A stretch of 64,000 bases of DNA from Auanema rhodensis (lineage: Eukaryota; Nematoda; Chromadorea; Rhabditida; Rhabditidae), in contig OZ059898.1 of the NCBI GenBank assembly GCA_964057225.1, positions 7,812,001 to 7,876,000 on the forward strand, written 5' to 3'. The position numbers and the translations under genes are program-made. Positions 36,661 to 48,884 of this stretch are shown one piece after another. How positions within the stretch are numbered: the stretch's first letter is position 1; every line of letters begins with the position of its first letter. Under the pieces are notes generated by a model, which saw only the letters and a list, made by a program, of their open reading frames with translations, ran no database searches and was not told where the DNA came from.

Positions 36661-37986
36661 TTAGCTTAACCATTCCTCATCGATTGCAATATCTTCTGTG
36701 ATATGTCGTATCATACGAGATGATCCAAAGAAATCAGTAGCACGAACTCGCTTCGGGTCTTTTGGATATGTTTCAGTTTTAACCCCTGAAATATAAATAA
36801 TTATTAGTGAATATAAAACAGTATAAACTAACCGACAGTACTTAAGCAATGTTTAGGTGGACAAGAATCCAAATATTCTTGCATTGTAGCTGTAGAGTTT
36901 AAGCTTTGAGCTTTTTTTTTGAGAAAATCAATTGTAAAATGTGTATATCTGTATTTATACAAGATTGTTTAATTTTACGTTAATGACTTACCTATCAATA
37001 ACATAAACTCCAATTTCTGGATCGACATCGTAAGAATAACTTTCTTCATGAGTAAGACTGCTACTTGTTGATAACACATTTGGAGAATTCACCCATTCAT
37101 ACATGGAAGCACTTCGACAAGTATCAGCAATGAGAAGTAATTCATGATATCTTAATTTGAAGCATATATTCAAATTGCAAAGCAAATTTGAAACATACCT
37201 ATTATCCTCAAACATGGTTTGAATTGCGTAGGCAAGTTCAACATTAGTTAATTCCTCAGCATCTTGAAATTTTAGAAAACTATCACCGCCATGACCCGTT
37301 AAATATACCTTGAAATGAAATAATAAGACTTGTTTAAACAATACGGAACATACCAATACATTGCTCTGATGATCAGTTAATAATCTTTTTGTTCGAGCAG
37401 TTGAAGCGTAATGCCGTCCAGTTAAAACTCTTATGAAGTTTTCAACCTAACGATCGATGTTACTGATACGAATTTATATTCAAACGTACTGTAACATCTT
37501 CTCCGCGATAGTCAACTTGGACATCTCCACCATATAAATTATTACCAGCTCTTGCAGCGTATACTGTCCCTGAATACAAGGCCGCATATTGGCATAACAA
37601 ATTGGAAATAGAATAATACCTGGACGAGGGTTTCGAGGATTACAAGGCACGTCTTCAGCCAACATCATTATGATGTTACTAAATTTATAATGCACAACTA
37701 GCAAAATAAACTATTCTGATACCTGTCAGGTATTCCTAATCTTTTAACAGTATGATACAAAGCCAAAACATTTGACACATGACGGTAATTGAACCAGAAT
37801 CTAAACATCTCCGAAAACCGTGAATAGCGATAAGCTTCATAAATACCTCGATGTACAAACTAACACTGCCCAATTATTAGTATGGCCAGGAGTATCGAAA
37901 AGTTCTTCAATTCTTAACTGAACACCCGTATTAAGAATAGCATCAACACATGTAAGTGAAATTAAAATTACGGCAACTAGTTTCAT
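36661..37986 (-). CDS. pigk: GPI transamidase catalytic subunit PIGK/GPI8
   Basis: Minus-strand spliced ORF. The start MKLVAVILISLTCVDA is a signal peptide into the ER. The C13 cysteine protease core follows: NNWAVLVCTSRYFFNYRHVS, VKRLGIPDSNIIMMLAED, PCNPRNPRPG, VDYRGEDVTVENFIRVLTGR, the catalytic His in VYLTGHGGDSFLKFQDAEE and the catalytic Cys in LLIADTCRSASMYE. It cleaves the C-terminal signal of precursor proteins and attaches the GPI anchor. The protein ends TDFFGSSRMIRHITEDIAIDEEWLS with no C-terminal transmembrane helix, unlike the human and yeast proteins. SNRPE lies 218 bases upstream on the same strand, so the two may be cotranscribed. Confidence 0.93.
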
Positions 37987-38204
37987 TCTATAAACTTTTT
38001 ACTTTTGTGGCAGAGAATTTTCTTGGCTAGTATTCATGGAATTAACCTGTTGAGTAGAATAAAATATACGGACAAAATATTTATTTTTGAAAGGTGGATG
38101 AACACTTATAAAATAGGAAAAACAGGATGAGATGAGATCAGAGTCCTGATACTCGAACAACTCAACAACGTGTAACATAGAGCACAACACATAATTGGAA
38201 CTAT

Positions 38205-38607
38205 TTAACTGTTTTGAGCCTGAAAAATAAAATTAAATAAATAAAAATAAATGACAATTACAGAGTGAATCAGAGTGATATTGTCACCCTTAAGGAGAAT
38301 GCGTCCAAGTTTCTTAGTGCTCTTAGTTTTGAGGTTCATTTCCTCTGCTTCATCAAGTACAATATTCATGTACTCATCGAATCCTGAATGCCAGAAAAAA
38401 TGTCAATTAATAATTACAACATACCCATAATGTATCCTTCGATGCGATGATTTACATCCTCATAAAGCCAAATCATGACTCTAGTTCTATTTTGAAGATA
38501 TCTAAAGAGCAATGCATAATATAGTGTAAGATAGAAAATAATTGCCTGAAGATAAGATTGATGGGTTGAACCATCACCTTCTGCATTTTTCTCGCGGCAG
38601 CAGACAT
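38205..38607 (-). CDS. snrpe: Small nuclear ribonucleoprotein E (SmE)
   Basis: Four minus-strand exons give a protein of about 90 aa: [18 protein letters not shown], then Sm1 ([37 protein letters not shown] read across two exons) and Sm2 ([16 protein letters not shown]), ending AQNS. The spacing and wording match SmE, one of seven Sm ring proteins of U1, U2, U4 and U5 snRNPs. The first intron (38502-38545, 44 bases) begins with GC rather than GT (CAG|GCAATT) and ends TTTAG, a GC-AG intron; phase 2 continuity supports it. It is divergent from SMARCE1 and 218 bases before PIGK. Confidence 0.95.
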
Positions 38608-39004
38608 GTTTGTTTCCTAGATTTACTTATAATATACATTCAATTTGAAAGATATACCACAAATATAATTTCATATAGCAAGACTAATTTGAATCTATTT
38701 TGTTAACTTGAATTTAAAAGGCTAATATAAAAATAAAAAAACACATGAAATCCAGTTGAAAAAAAGCAGCACAACATTACGAATTTAAAATTGACCATGA
38801 TGTTAGCGCAATGCTTTTTACTGACGCACATATAGTGCAAGCGTTCTTGTTGGCGTGTATTTCAAACAGGAGAGGTAGCTTTATAATAAGTTGTAGTATG
38901 ATGATACTGTCTTACATATAGAAGAAATCAACGATTTCTCTTCCCTTTTCTTATATATATCTAAAAAATTATTTTTAGTTTCTTTAATTAACCTAAGTTT
39001 CAGG
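38608..39004. promoter_or_regulatory. Shared upstream region of divergent SNRPE and SMARCE1
   Basis: The start codons of the two nuclear-protein genes are 397 bases apart on opposite strands. The interval is AT-rich, with a GC-richer patch at about 38800-38880 that may be the shared core. An acceptor (AAGTTTCAG) ends at 39003, directly before the SMARCE1 ATG. Confidence 0.4.
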
Positions 39005-41136
39005 ATGTCAACTCCCTATCGGCACCCTGCTTCAAATGCCAGCAGAGTTAGTTTATTGTTTCAAGTTGTTTTATTTTTATCCGTTTTTAAGGCCTTTCAA
39101 GGAAATAATGATTTTACGTTGAAAGCTCCCAAACCACCAGATCGCCCACTCGTTCCTTATATGCGATACAGTAGGAAAATGTGGCAGAAGGTTTTTTCAT
39201 ATATGATATTGACATAACATTTGCCATGTAGGTGAGGGCAGAAAACCCTGAAGCTCACTTATGGGATATTGGTAAAATAATAGGCCAATTGTGGAGGGAC
39301 GCTCCTGATATTGAAAAACAGGTTTTTCAACAAGAATATGAAATGGAAAAAGTATAAATCTCTATTTAAAATATTCGCGAACGTTCATGCTTTAGGTAGA
39401 ATATGAGAAGGCCATGAAAAACTATCACAATTCCCAGGCCTATCAGCAATATATGAACGCAAAGGTACTTATTTGAGTAGTTTCCTATTTTTTGTGTTTT
39501 ATTAGAATCGAGCTAAAACTAATGAAAAATCATCTCGGGCTCGTGTTGATACAGGTGGCGTTGTAATTCAGCCTGTCGATGATGATGAGACTAATAACGA
39601 ACTTACTAGTAGACGTTTGGCAGCCGTAAGGTTGGTTTTTATTCACGCAACAGGGAATTTTTTTTTTTTTAGATTTGATCGTAATCATAGATTAATAAGT
39701 GAGATTTTTTCTCCTGCCATTGTTAATGATGCTCGCACTGTAAGTGATTTTTAGTCATTGTTACGATAATAATTTGTTTTTTGAGATTGTGATTCAAAGT
39801 CGTATTGATATGCTACGTAACCAGGCAAAATCCTTATCTAATCACCAAGGAAAGCTGGAGGAAGAGCTTGCTAAGTACTTTTTGCAGTAAATTAAAGTTT
39901 CATAAGTTTTTCTAAAATTCAGACTTGAATCTGACTATAACGATAGAAAGCGTATTATATCCAAAAATAGCGAAGAGTTTGCTGAAAATTTGAAAAAGGT
40001 ATTTTATCTTATTATGCTCCTATTTCATTTTTTTTCAGGTTTGCGAGGAGAAACCAAAACTAGATGAAGAGAAATTCAATGAGTTAGTCGATGAATGGAA
40101 TGAAAAGTTGTTGGAAGCTTATGAAGAATATAAAAAGAAGCAAGATGAAATAAGTGCTAAATTAGGTAGTTCTATCATTGGTCACGTTAAGATTTCTTTC
40201 TATTCAGCGGCTGAACGCGAAAAGATGGAAAAAGAAACACCTGTACTGGCTGAATTGGTGATGCGTGATGAGGAGGATTCTGAAAGTGATGGAGCTAAGA
40301 AAGATGATGATGTAGCTGGCAACGAATCAGTCGATTCAGAAAAAAAATCTCCTTCATCGGAGAAAAAATCGCCTGAATCCGAGAAGAAATCTCCAGAATC
40401 TGAGAAGCAATCTCCAGAATCTGAGAAGCAATCTCCAGAATCTGAGAAGCAATCTCCAGAATCTGAGAAGCGATCTCCAGCGCCTATCTCCCCGAAAGAA
40501 AATGTTACTGTTGAGGAGAGCAAATCGCATGTAGAAGAGCAAGAAAAAGAAGATGCTAAAGAGCCTTCTGAAACTTCACCTACAAATAAGTCGGATACAG
40601 CAGAAAAAAATACTGAATCGACGATGGAGGTCGATGATCCTGTAGAAAGTGCTTCTGGCAGCCATTTTACCGAACAAAAGACAGCAGATGCCGTCGAAAA
40701 TGCTGCAAATGTTCCATCTCCAATCGAAACATCTGAGAATTTACAAGATAAAGTTGAGTCTGCAGAATCATCTAAAGAAAACACTCTTACTGAGTCTGTG
40801 GAAACAAATGGTGAATCCACTGAAACTGTTCCGTCCACAGATGAAGCACAAGTTGAAGTTGTGGTTTCCCAGGAGTCCTCCGAAAAACCAGAAAAGGAAG
40901 ATACAGCTGAGATAATGAAGGAGGCGGTTGAGGAAGAACAACAACAAGAAAAGGAAGAAGAGGAGAAGAATCAAAATGAAATGGAAGACAAGAATGAGAA
41001 TGAAAACATGAATGATAAAGTAACAGAGAAGGAGAAAGGAAAGGATCAAAGCGAAGCCAAAGAAGCATCAACCGATGGCACAAAAGAAGAGCCAGCTAAA
41101 ACTGAAACTACGATTAAAGAAGAGGAAGCAGCATAA
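39005..41136 (+). CDS. smarce1: SMARCE1/BAF57-type HMG-box subunit of SWI/SNF
   Basis: Start [14 protein letters not shown] after a TTTCAG acceptor. An HMG box follows: [20 protein letters not shown], then [20 protein letters not shown] and [20 protein letters not shown]. Next come the family-specific [20 protein letters not shown] and a coiled coil ([20 protein letters not shown]). The C-terminal exon (about 1.1 kb) is a long acidic Glu/Lys/Ser tail with seven SEKKSPE-type heptads and ends [12 protein letters not shown]57 binds DNA and anchors activators on the chromatin-remodelling complex; the C. elegans counterpart is swsn-3. PPCS starts 236 bases downstream on the same strand. Confidence 0.92.
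40336..40482 (+). repeat. Seven 21-base repeats coding SEKKSPE heptads
   Basis: Seven tandem 7-residue units, SEK[KQR]SP[SEA], lie in the acidic tail of the SMARCE1 homologue. Units 4-6 are identical in protein (SEKQSPE) and nearly so in DNA, suggesting recent expansion. Each unit has an SP dipeptide, a possible proline-directed kinase site. Confidence 0.9.
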
Positions 41137-41372
41137 TTGCCCTTGCTCTGAACTTAATTTTTTCATCCGTGTATTCGTACTATGCATCTTTAACATCATT
41201 CATCAATCTCTTGCATTGGTTGTAATTTTTTACCCTTATATTTATGTCTCTTTGTTTATAAACAATTTATATGTTTCTTGTTTTTTGATTCGTGTTCCAT
41301 TTCACCAGATATCCCGTTAAAATAGTTCCGTTTTCTGAAGAATTTAAGAATTACAGAGTCGTGTCTATCATT

Positions 41373-42589
41373 ATGAGCACTAATTTAAATAAGGAATGTT
41401 TGAAGAACTTTTTGAAACAACATGAAGAATCAAAGATCGTCTTTATAACGGTAAATCTTTGTTCAATGATGAATCAAAAAATTATTTTAAGAGTGGAGGT
41501 ACTAGAGTTCCACTAGAGAAAAATGCTGTTCGTTTCATTGACAATTTTTCAATGGGAAATCGTGGTGCTGCAAGTGCTGAGTTAGTTTTTTCAACTTGCT
41601 CGGGATTTTACCTGAGATTTTAGATACTTTTTGAGAGCAGGTTATGCTGTGGTCTTTGTCTACAGAGAAGAGTCTTTACAACCTTTTTCTCGAAAATTTC
41701 ATTCACTTTTTGAAAATCTAGAGGTTGAAGATGGAAAGGCTAGTATTGTTTGAAAATAATTGTATAAATGTTAATGCTTACAGGTTGTTTGTGGACTACC
41801 TGGACTATCACAGGCTGTGACTGAGAGTGGCTTATATTCTTCGAAGTTATTGAAAATACCTTTTCAAACTCTTCAACAATATCTTCATCTCTTGGAAACA
41901 GTGGGAATATTTAAAAAGTTATTGTCTTATATTCCTTTCCAGGTTAGTGAAGAACTTGCCCCATATGGCGTAAATGTTTTACTTTATTTGGCCGCTGCGG
42001 TTTCTGATTTTTATGTAACAAGTGAGAAAATGGTTGTTTTGCATTTCTTCTTTTTTTTTGTTTTTTAATTCGGTAACCTCTAGCCTACACATAAAATTCA
42101 ATCCAAGGAAGGCGATTTGAACTTGACTCTTAGTATTGTTCCGAAAACGTTGGACCGCGTTGTGAAGCAGCTTGTTCCCAATGCCTTTGCTGTATCTTTC
42201 AAGGTTATATTAATCATACCAATTTTATAAAAAGATAAGTTTCAGTTGGAGACAGATCCGTCAATTCTGATAGATAAAGCCAGGGGTGCTCTCAATAAAT
42301 ATGGCCATCAATTGGTAAATATAGCAATGTTTGTATACTATTAGAAATTTTTGTTTTCAGGTTATCGCAAATATGCTCGAAACTCGAAAAACAGAAGTTA
42401 CATTTGTAGATAAAGAATCAGCGGTTCCTTTGCGTCTGACAGAGGTGAGCATTTATTTCCTCTATTTTCCTTATAAGAGCTTTACAGGAAGAGGTTCAGG
42501 TGGAAAATGTTGAAATTGAGAAACTGATTGTTGAGAGATTATCCAGATTACATGAGAAGTTCATCTCTGTTAAGAAAACCAAAAATTAA
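41373..42589 (+). CDS. ppcs: Phosphopantothenate-cysteine ligase (PPC synthetase)
   Basis: Spliced ORF from [20 protein letters not shown] to FISVKKTKN. Motifs match eukaryotic [101 protein letters not shown] and an A-N-M-L segment near the end. The enzyme joins cysteine to 4'-phosphopantothenate in coenzyme A synthesis; eukaryotic forms use ATP or CTP. An upstream in-frame ATG at 41292 exists, but a TTTCACCAG acceptor ending at 41310 and family length favour 41373. It is convergent with ARPC1. Confidence 0.93.
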
Positions 42590-42746
42590 TACTTCATTAC
42601 ATACATTTGTAAAGCTTAATTACATCGCAACATTGAGTTTATATGATATCACAATAGAGAAAAAAGTAGAAAAAAGCATATGGAACATTGGAAAGCAGTA
42701 GTGTATAATAAGTTACGTAACAATAATGATATGACGATTTTTCTTC

Positions 42747-44404
42747 TTAATGCGCGGCTGCCATGTTGTTCTGAAAAGTATTATAAGTATTGTTAAAAAA
42801 AATATTTTTAATAGTAAGTATGTCAGTTCAATCTCGTGCAAACAAGTGTTAATCAGTACACTCTTATTATTGATTCAAATTCCAAACGATAACCTACCCT
42901 TACAAACTCTATAGTATCCTTTAAAATTTGATTGGGTTTTAGCATTAATATAGAAAAGAAAAAACAACCTTCAGATCCCATAAAGCAATAAGTCCATCAG
43001 TAGCGCAAGTTGTAAACTTTAAGACATTTGCCGGATTTCCAGAGTGGGGCAATATTTGGCAAATCATGTTTTGGTGAAGAGTCTTTAGCTGTACATCAAC
43101 TTTATCCGAGCTTGCATTTCTAGATACGAAATAGTTGTTAGAATAAATAAAACATTTAAAACCTGTCAATATTTTTAAACATCTGGAGAGCACTGCTGAC
43201 TGTTGATGCTTTTTTCTCTGAAGGAATATCAAGCTTGCACACTTCTTTCAAGGCATTATTTGAAGTCGTGTACAAAATCGGAGAACAATCATGTCCCTAA
43301 ATAATATATTATAACCGGCATAATAATTAATTAGTTACAGCAGCTACAAGACTATTTTCGGTAACCCAGAAAACTGATGTAAACGGTAAATGAGCTGTTC
43401 TTAACGGGCGGGCAACCGCACTGTCCTAAAACAATATTTCCGATATCAGTTGGTTGATATATGTATAGTTACTTGGTTGGCGTCAACAAAAGTAATAGAT
43501 GAATCATGTCCAACCCAAGCCAAACGACACCCTGAAGCAGAAAAGGCAACGTGGTGAACCTAAAAAATTCAACTACTAGCATACAAAACAACCCTTAAGA
43601 AACTAACCCATCCTCCGCAAGGATATTCAACCATCAACTGACTAAAAGGCATTTTAGAACCCCACGGGTTAGGAGCTGGTTTCTCGTCTACTTCTTTAAT
43701 CCACGCAGAAAATACACGAGTTTTGAAATCACAGGCTCCAACAGCAAGCAAAACATTATTAGGATGCCAATCAATACATAATACAGTTGAGCGAATAAAT
43801 TTTTTGATTTGTTTCGATACCCACCTATATCAAATATTTGAAAACAGTAAAAAAGTAAAAATTACCAGTCGTTCTCTTTTTCATAGTAACAAATTGAAAC
43901 AAGTTTTGAGCCGCTTCCTACAGCGAATTTGTTTTCTAATGGTGACCATTTAACACATGTAGCAGCACGATGAAAGCGAACCTAATAGTTTTAAAAATAT
44001 AGACAAAAAGGGAAATATATCTTACCAGAACAAGCTCTGGCTTCCAATGTCCCTTGTCAAACGTCCAAACAAAAGCATTTTTATCTTGTGAACAAGAAAC
44101 TATTCTGTTAGTATTAGGTGCCCAGTCCAGTCCTGTAAAAAAATAACATAATTTTTCAAAATTTCACAAAAATCCGTACCTGTTACAGGCAAATCGTGCT
44201 CAGTAAGTGTATGAATGTTGACCCAGTCACCATTTTTCCATTCAAAAATGTAAAATTCACTGCTTGAAGCGGACACCGCGATTTCTATTAATTATATTTA
44301 ACAGATATAAGAATAAACAACATACGAGTTCTGTCTTTATTCCATGCATGGCATGTGATCGGTCCAATACCGAGATTCCAATGTTGCACAGGGGAACCAG
44401 CCAT
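42747..44404 (-). CDS. arpc1: Arp2/3 complex subunit ARPC1 (p40, WD repeats)
   Basis: Minus-strand multi-exon [23 protein letters not shown] to ALWDLKNNMAAAH. WD-repeat motifs follow the ARPC1 order: [80 protein letters not shown], the family-specific [17 protein letters not shown], and [24 protein letters not shown]1 is the seven-bladed propeller of the actin-nucleating Arp2/3 complex; the C. elegans counterpart is arx-3. The last coding exon is tiny (NNMAAAH). Its start codon is 299 bases from that of the divergent MRPS18A. Confidence 0.94.
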
Positions 44405-44703
44405 GACTATACTTAAAATACTCAAAACATAAAAATAATAATTTGAACAGAAGAAAAATGAATTCTAACAAAAACAACTTAGTATAAACTAAACATAAAA
44501 ACATCAGCTTTTTAAGAACTAAAATACAGTAAAAATGCACAAAATATCATAATTGTTGTGTTGACATATTGTATTTTGACTAATTCTTTGCGACGGATTT
44601 GCGTTAGAACTGCTGTAAACGGCATACAAGGTCGGGACGTCATCTCGTTAAGTTCGTAGTGTGTACTCTAGCTAATATAACTACTTTTATGATATTCCAC
44701 AAT
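44405..44703. promoter_or_regulatory. Shared upstream region of divergent ARPC1 and MRPS18A
   Basis: Opposite-strand start codons lie 299 bases apart. A GC-richer core at about 44590-44670 includes GGACGTCATC, one base short of a palindromic CRE, at about 44637. The functional promoter elements are not otherwise recognisable. Confidence 0.4.
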
Positions 44704-45656
44704 ATGCTTAAAAGGTTTGGTTTTTCTTTAATTGTAAATTAAGCTTGAATAAAGTGCAAAAATGTTTTTCTCTTTCTTTCACTTATCTGGAATCTAGTTG
44801 AGTTGGCGTAATAACCCCTTTGGGCGAGCATGTGATCGCGCGAGCGGCTCTTCATTGAGCTGCAATCAGGGTTTAACATTTTATCCTTTTTCTAAATTGA
44901 TTTCTTTTTATTTAAGTTATTAATTTCAGCTCACAACAATGCCTTTCTTTGGCTCGTATGTTCTTAGCATCTTCTCGTCATATTGGTAACACGTCTGCTT
45001 TATCGGTTAAGAAGAGTGAGTTTGTTGCCTAACTTGTCGTTATAATACTTGTTTTCAAGTCAATGAAACGTCTGTAAATGGAACTACGATTGTCGAAGTA
45101 GTTGAAACTGAAAACAAGCAAACGACTTCTCCCGTTTCGTCCAATCCAGCTTTATGTTCTATGTGCACATGTAATATACCTATCTCATTAAAATACAGGT
45201 GCATTCGTGGAAATTGATATCATACGCTGATTTTAATTTTAGTGACATACTTATTCTGGAACAATTTATGCGTCCAGATGGAACAGTGCTTCCTCGTCAA
45301 TTAACAGGACTATGTAAGAAACAGCAGTTAAAATTAGAAAGGTTTGCAGAATATTTAAAAATTATAATTGTATAATTTTGTAGATGTGTTATGCAAGCAC
45401 ATTGGGCAGGACTGTTTCCTGATAAGACAATTTCAGAGTTTGATCGAGCTGGTTACAAAAGATTTAATAGGTCTGCCAATCATTTATATTCAGATATAAA
45501 AATAAAATAGATGAGCTAAAAAATGTTTGTTTCAGATACTGGAATAATGACATGGATATGTATCGGTTGAATGAAAGAAAGGAACATGGAACTTGGTTTT
45601 ATATCAAACGCTATCCAACCAAAAATCAGCCCATTAAAAGGAGAAGCATGCTTTAG
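44704..45656 (+). CDS. mrps18a: Mitochondrial small-subunit ribosomal protein S18A
   Basis: Spliced ORF MLKSSQQCLSLARMFLASSR to NQPIKRRSML, with a Ser/Arg-rich N-terminus like a mitochondrial presequence. The core shows CSMCTCNIPISLKYSD (the metal-binding-type C-x2-C of S18), ILILEQFMRPDGTVLPRQLT and GLCKKQQLKLERCVMQAHWA, followed by GLFPDK, as in the S18A paralogue. The tail NRYWNNDMDMYRLNERKEHG also fits. The first exon is only 11 coding bases before a GT. The LRR-Ig gene starts 199 bases downstream on the same strand after a TTTTTAG acceptor, hinting at cotranscription. Confidence 0.9.
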
Positions 45657-45855
45657 AATAAGTAGTAATTTGAATTTATTAGCTTTGTTATATTATTATT
45701 GTTTTTGTTTTTTGTGTAAAAAGTATCTTCATTATGTTATATGCTTTTGTCTGTATTTATTACAGTTATATACCTTGACTTTCAGTTTTTACTTTTATTC
45801 CCTACCTACTGTTTTTAGGCCTTGATAGACTATGTGATTACGCCCAAGCTGTATT

Positions 45856-48800
45856 ATGACTCAAATCGTTGAAGTCATTCGCTTAACCGCTTTGCAATTT
45901 CTTATTATTGGAGCTTTATGTCAAACAATATCTATTCCTACTAATCCATGTCCATATGTTAAAGGTTGTACTTGCCCGGATGATAACACTTATCGTTTGG
46001 AATGTGTCAACATTGGTAATGTAACTTTTAATCTTATAATTACTATCATTGTTTTTAGGCGCAACTGATATTCCAAACATCGAGAGGAATTATCCTCAAA
46101 TATCGACATTATCCATTGTTAACTGGGATGGGCGTTCACGATATCTGGATTTAGATTTGTTCAGTAATATGTCTTTATTACGTGAACTCCGTTTAACTGG
46201 TATAAACCTAAGATAATAAGATAGTTTAACGTCTCATTTCAGATGGCCACATTGCTAAACTGCATTCGAATTCCACATTAAATAATTTGGAACATCTGGA
46301 TTTATCTAATAATTGGCTAGAAAATTTTGATGAAGTATGGGAAACTTTATTTTTTTTAGTTTTTTAATATTTTCAGATATGTTCTATTGTACATTATTTA
46401 CCTTCATTGGATAAATTAATACTTCGAAACAATTATATTAGTGCTACTCATCCATGTGCGGGTGATGTACATGTTACAGTATTAGATTTATATAGAAATA
46501 GAGTAAGAATAACCTGGCACGTTTTCTCATATTTCATTTTTTTTTAGTTGCGTTTAATAAATGGTACGCTTTCTGATCAAATAGAATATTTAGATTTATC
46601 ATCTAATGCTCTTACGTCTATTAATAATATTCCTAAAATGGTTAATCATCTTAGTAAGTTTTGATTATATCAGACTAATTTGTTTACTTTACTTAAGATA
46701 TTTCCTCCAACCCACTTAAAGTTCTTATATTTCCTACTTTGACGAAGCTTAAATTTCTTGATTTGAGCAGAACATCTTTAATAGAGGTTTAAATGACATT
46801 ATTATTCGGCTACTGAAAAATTAATTTTAGTTGCCTTACCTCGATGCACCATTGTTAACTTCCGCTTTCATAAATGATACTACTCTGGAGTTGGCTGATT
46901 TGAACAAATGGCGTACTCCTAATTTGAAAAGGTTTCTACATAGCTTTACATAAAACTATTAAATATTGTTCGTAGAATGGCGTTTTCACCTTCTTACAAC
47001 CTCATGGGCGTTGTTGGTTCATTGCCAGCTCCAGCTAAAGAGTTTGCTGTTTCAAATTCACGTGTAACAGCGTTTCCAATTTCTTTTTTCGCCAGGTTTG
47101 TTATGCCGACAGATGAATATGTAACAATGTTTTTTATAATTCAGGACAAATATGAAAGTTTTGAATGTTTCTAATAACAACTTCGATTGTGATCCATGTG
47201 TCATGTATTGGGCTGTAAATGTAAGGACACTGTTCAAAGGCCAGAGTTCCTGTCAAGTTCCACTCAAGTATATTGCTAACATAATTTATTAAATCTATTT
47301 CATAATTTAAGGTTTAGAAATTGCACAGTGGGAGTTTCGAAAACCCAACCATCTATTGCTACTGTGAAGCATGGGAGGACAGCGTTTATAGCTTGTTCTA
47401 CTTATGGAAATCCACCTCCTACTGTACAATGGTTACTTTTTCTTAGAAATGTTTTCATACTATATATATATATTCAGGTGGAAATATCGACCAGATACTT
47501 ACTTGGGCAAATATGACCCTGTAACCAAGATTGTTAATCGTGATGGCATAAATGAAAACGTTACCGCTAGGTTTTTTAAAAATATTTTTGTTTGTGCTGC
47601 AAAGCTAAAATTTAAAGGTTTTCATTAGTTGGAAATGGTTATCTAAGAATTGAAAATGTTGTCCGGTCTGATGTTGAAAGATATGTTTGTGTTGCTAAAA
47701 ATGACCACGGAACAGCTTGGGGTATAGTAGAGTTGAGGCTCGATTATACGGATTGGTATTCGTTAGATCTTTTCGAAAGTGTTTTCTGGGGAGCATTAGC
47801 TTTTTGTATAGGTAGAAATATGATTAATATTGTTTTAACTATTAATTTTATAGTTCTGTGCGCTTTATCTTTTTTGTTAAATATCACCTGGATTTTAACA
47901 AGAAAAAGCATTTTATGGTGGATTCAAAGGTGTGTATTAAGTCTTTTAATTTTATAAAATATATCTCAGAGCCGAGCGTCTATCCCGTGTTCGTAAAATG
48001 GTCGAAGCTATGGAAAAGTACAGAGTGCGTCAAATGGATTCTCTTCATGATAAGTACGCTAGACGTATACAACTTGTTAGAGATAATTATCATCAGCAAG
48101 TAAATTTACAAATATATTTTTACCTCATTATATGTTAATTTTTATAGGTTGAAGCCCTTCGGGTTTCTTACAGCTCTCAGGCAGAACGTTTCCGTGACTA
48201 TCGTGCTGCTCAAATGGAATCTGTGACTAGTCATTTGGAGAATATACGAGATAACTATCAACAGCAGTTGAACAGAGTGCGAGAATATGGTTCCAGAAGG
48301 GCTGACCAATTGTGGGAAAGCTATGAAAGACAAGTATAGCTTTTTTAATTTGAAATAAATACTTTTTTATTTTAGGTGAATAGAATGAGAACGTTTAGTT
48401 TGCAACACAGATTGAAGATCATGAGACAATATAAAGTTAAACAGCGATATTTGAATAAGTTGCTTGAATCGTTCCAAGACGCTCATAGTCCTGAAGCTCT
48501 GAGAAAACATGTAAGTGGAGGACATGATCTACAATCATTTTTCATCTATTCAGGAAGAAGAAGTTCGAGCTGCGTTAGATTTACCAGAGCCAGAGGTACC
48601 GGAGAGACATCCTCTTTCCCGTTCCTCTTCGTTTTATTCGCTCCCGGAATACGTTTTAGATGATAATGGGCAATTGCGGCCTAGCCCATTAGTTCCTAAT
48701 ATACGGTAATACCTATTCATATTACCTTTATATTCTTATTATTATTTCAGCTTTCCCTTGGATCAAGTTGACTATAACTTCTCAGTACTTCAGTCACCGA

Positions 48801-48868
48801 ATCTAGTGCAGAATGCCACTCTTGGCGAACTCGAAAATTCTGAAAAAACTTGCATTGAACAACAATGA
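45856..48868 (+). CDS. LRR-Ig single-pass transmembrane protein with cytoplasmic coiled coil
   Basis: A multi-exon ORF starting with a signal peptide (MTQIVEVIRLTALQFLIIGA). Ectodomain: a Cys-rich N-cap (PCPYVKGCTCPDDNTYRLEC), leucine-rich repeats (LEHLDLSNNWLENFDEICSI; VTVLDLYRNRLRLINGTL; LKFLDLSRTSLIELPYLDAP), a Cys-rich C-cap (NNNFDCDPCVMYWA) and one Ig domain (FIACSTYGNPPPTVQW to VERYVCVAKNDHGTAWG). A transmembrane helix (CALSFLLNITWILTRKSIL) follows. The cytoplasmic part is a long Gln/Arg-rich coiled coil with two related repeats (RDNYHQQV and RDNYQQQL), then a Ser/Pro-rich tail ending EKTCIEQQ. LRR-Ig receptors act in adhesion or signalling; I do not know the exact orthologue (worm IGLR proteins share the ectodomain layout). 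It follows MRPS18A by 199 bases. Confidence 0.85.
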
Positions 48869-48884
48869 GCCGTTAAATACATAC

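Noticed and set aside
37999..38190. 63-codon minus ORF between SNRPE and PIGK
   Set aside because: No family resemblance; it occupies the 218-base gap that would be UTR or intercistronic sequence.
40200..41083. 212-codon and other minus-strand ORFs opposite the SMARCE1 tail
   Set aside because: Complement of Glu/Lys/Ser-rich coding sequence rarely contains stops; the plus-strand frame has homology and continuity.
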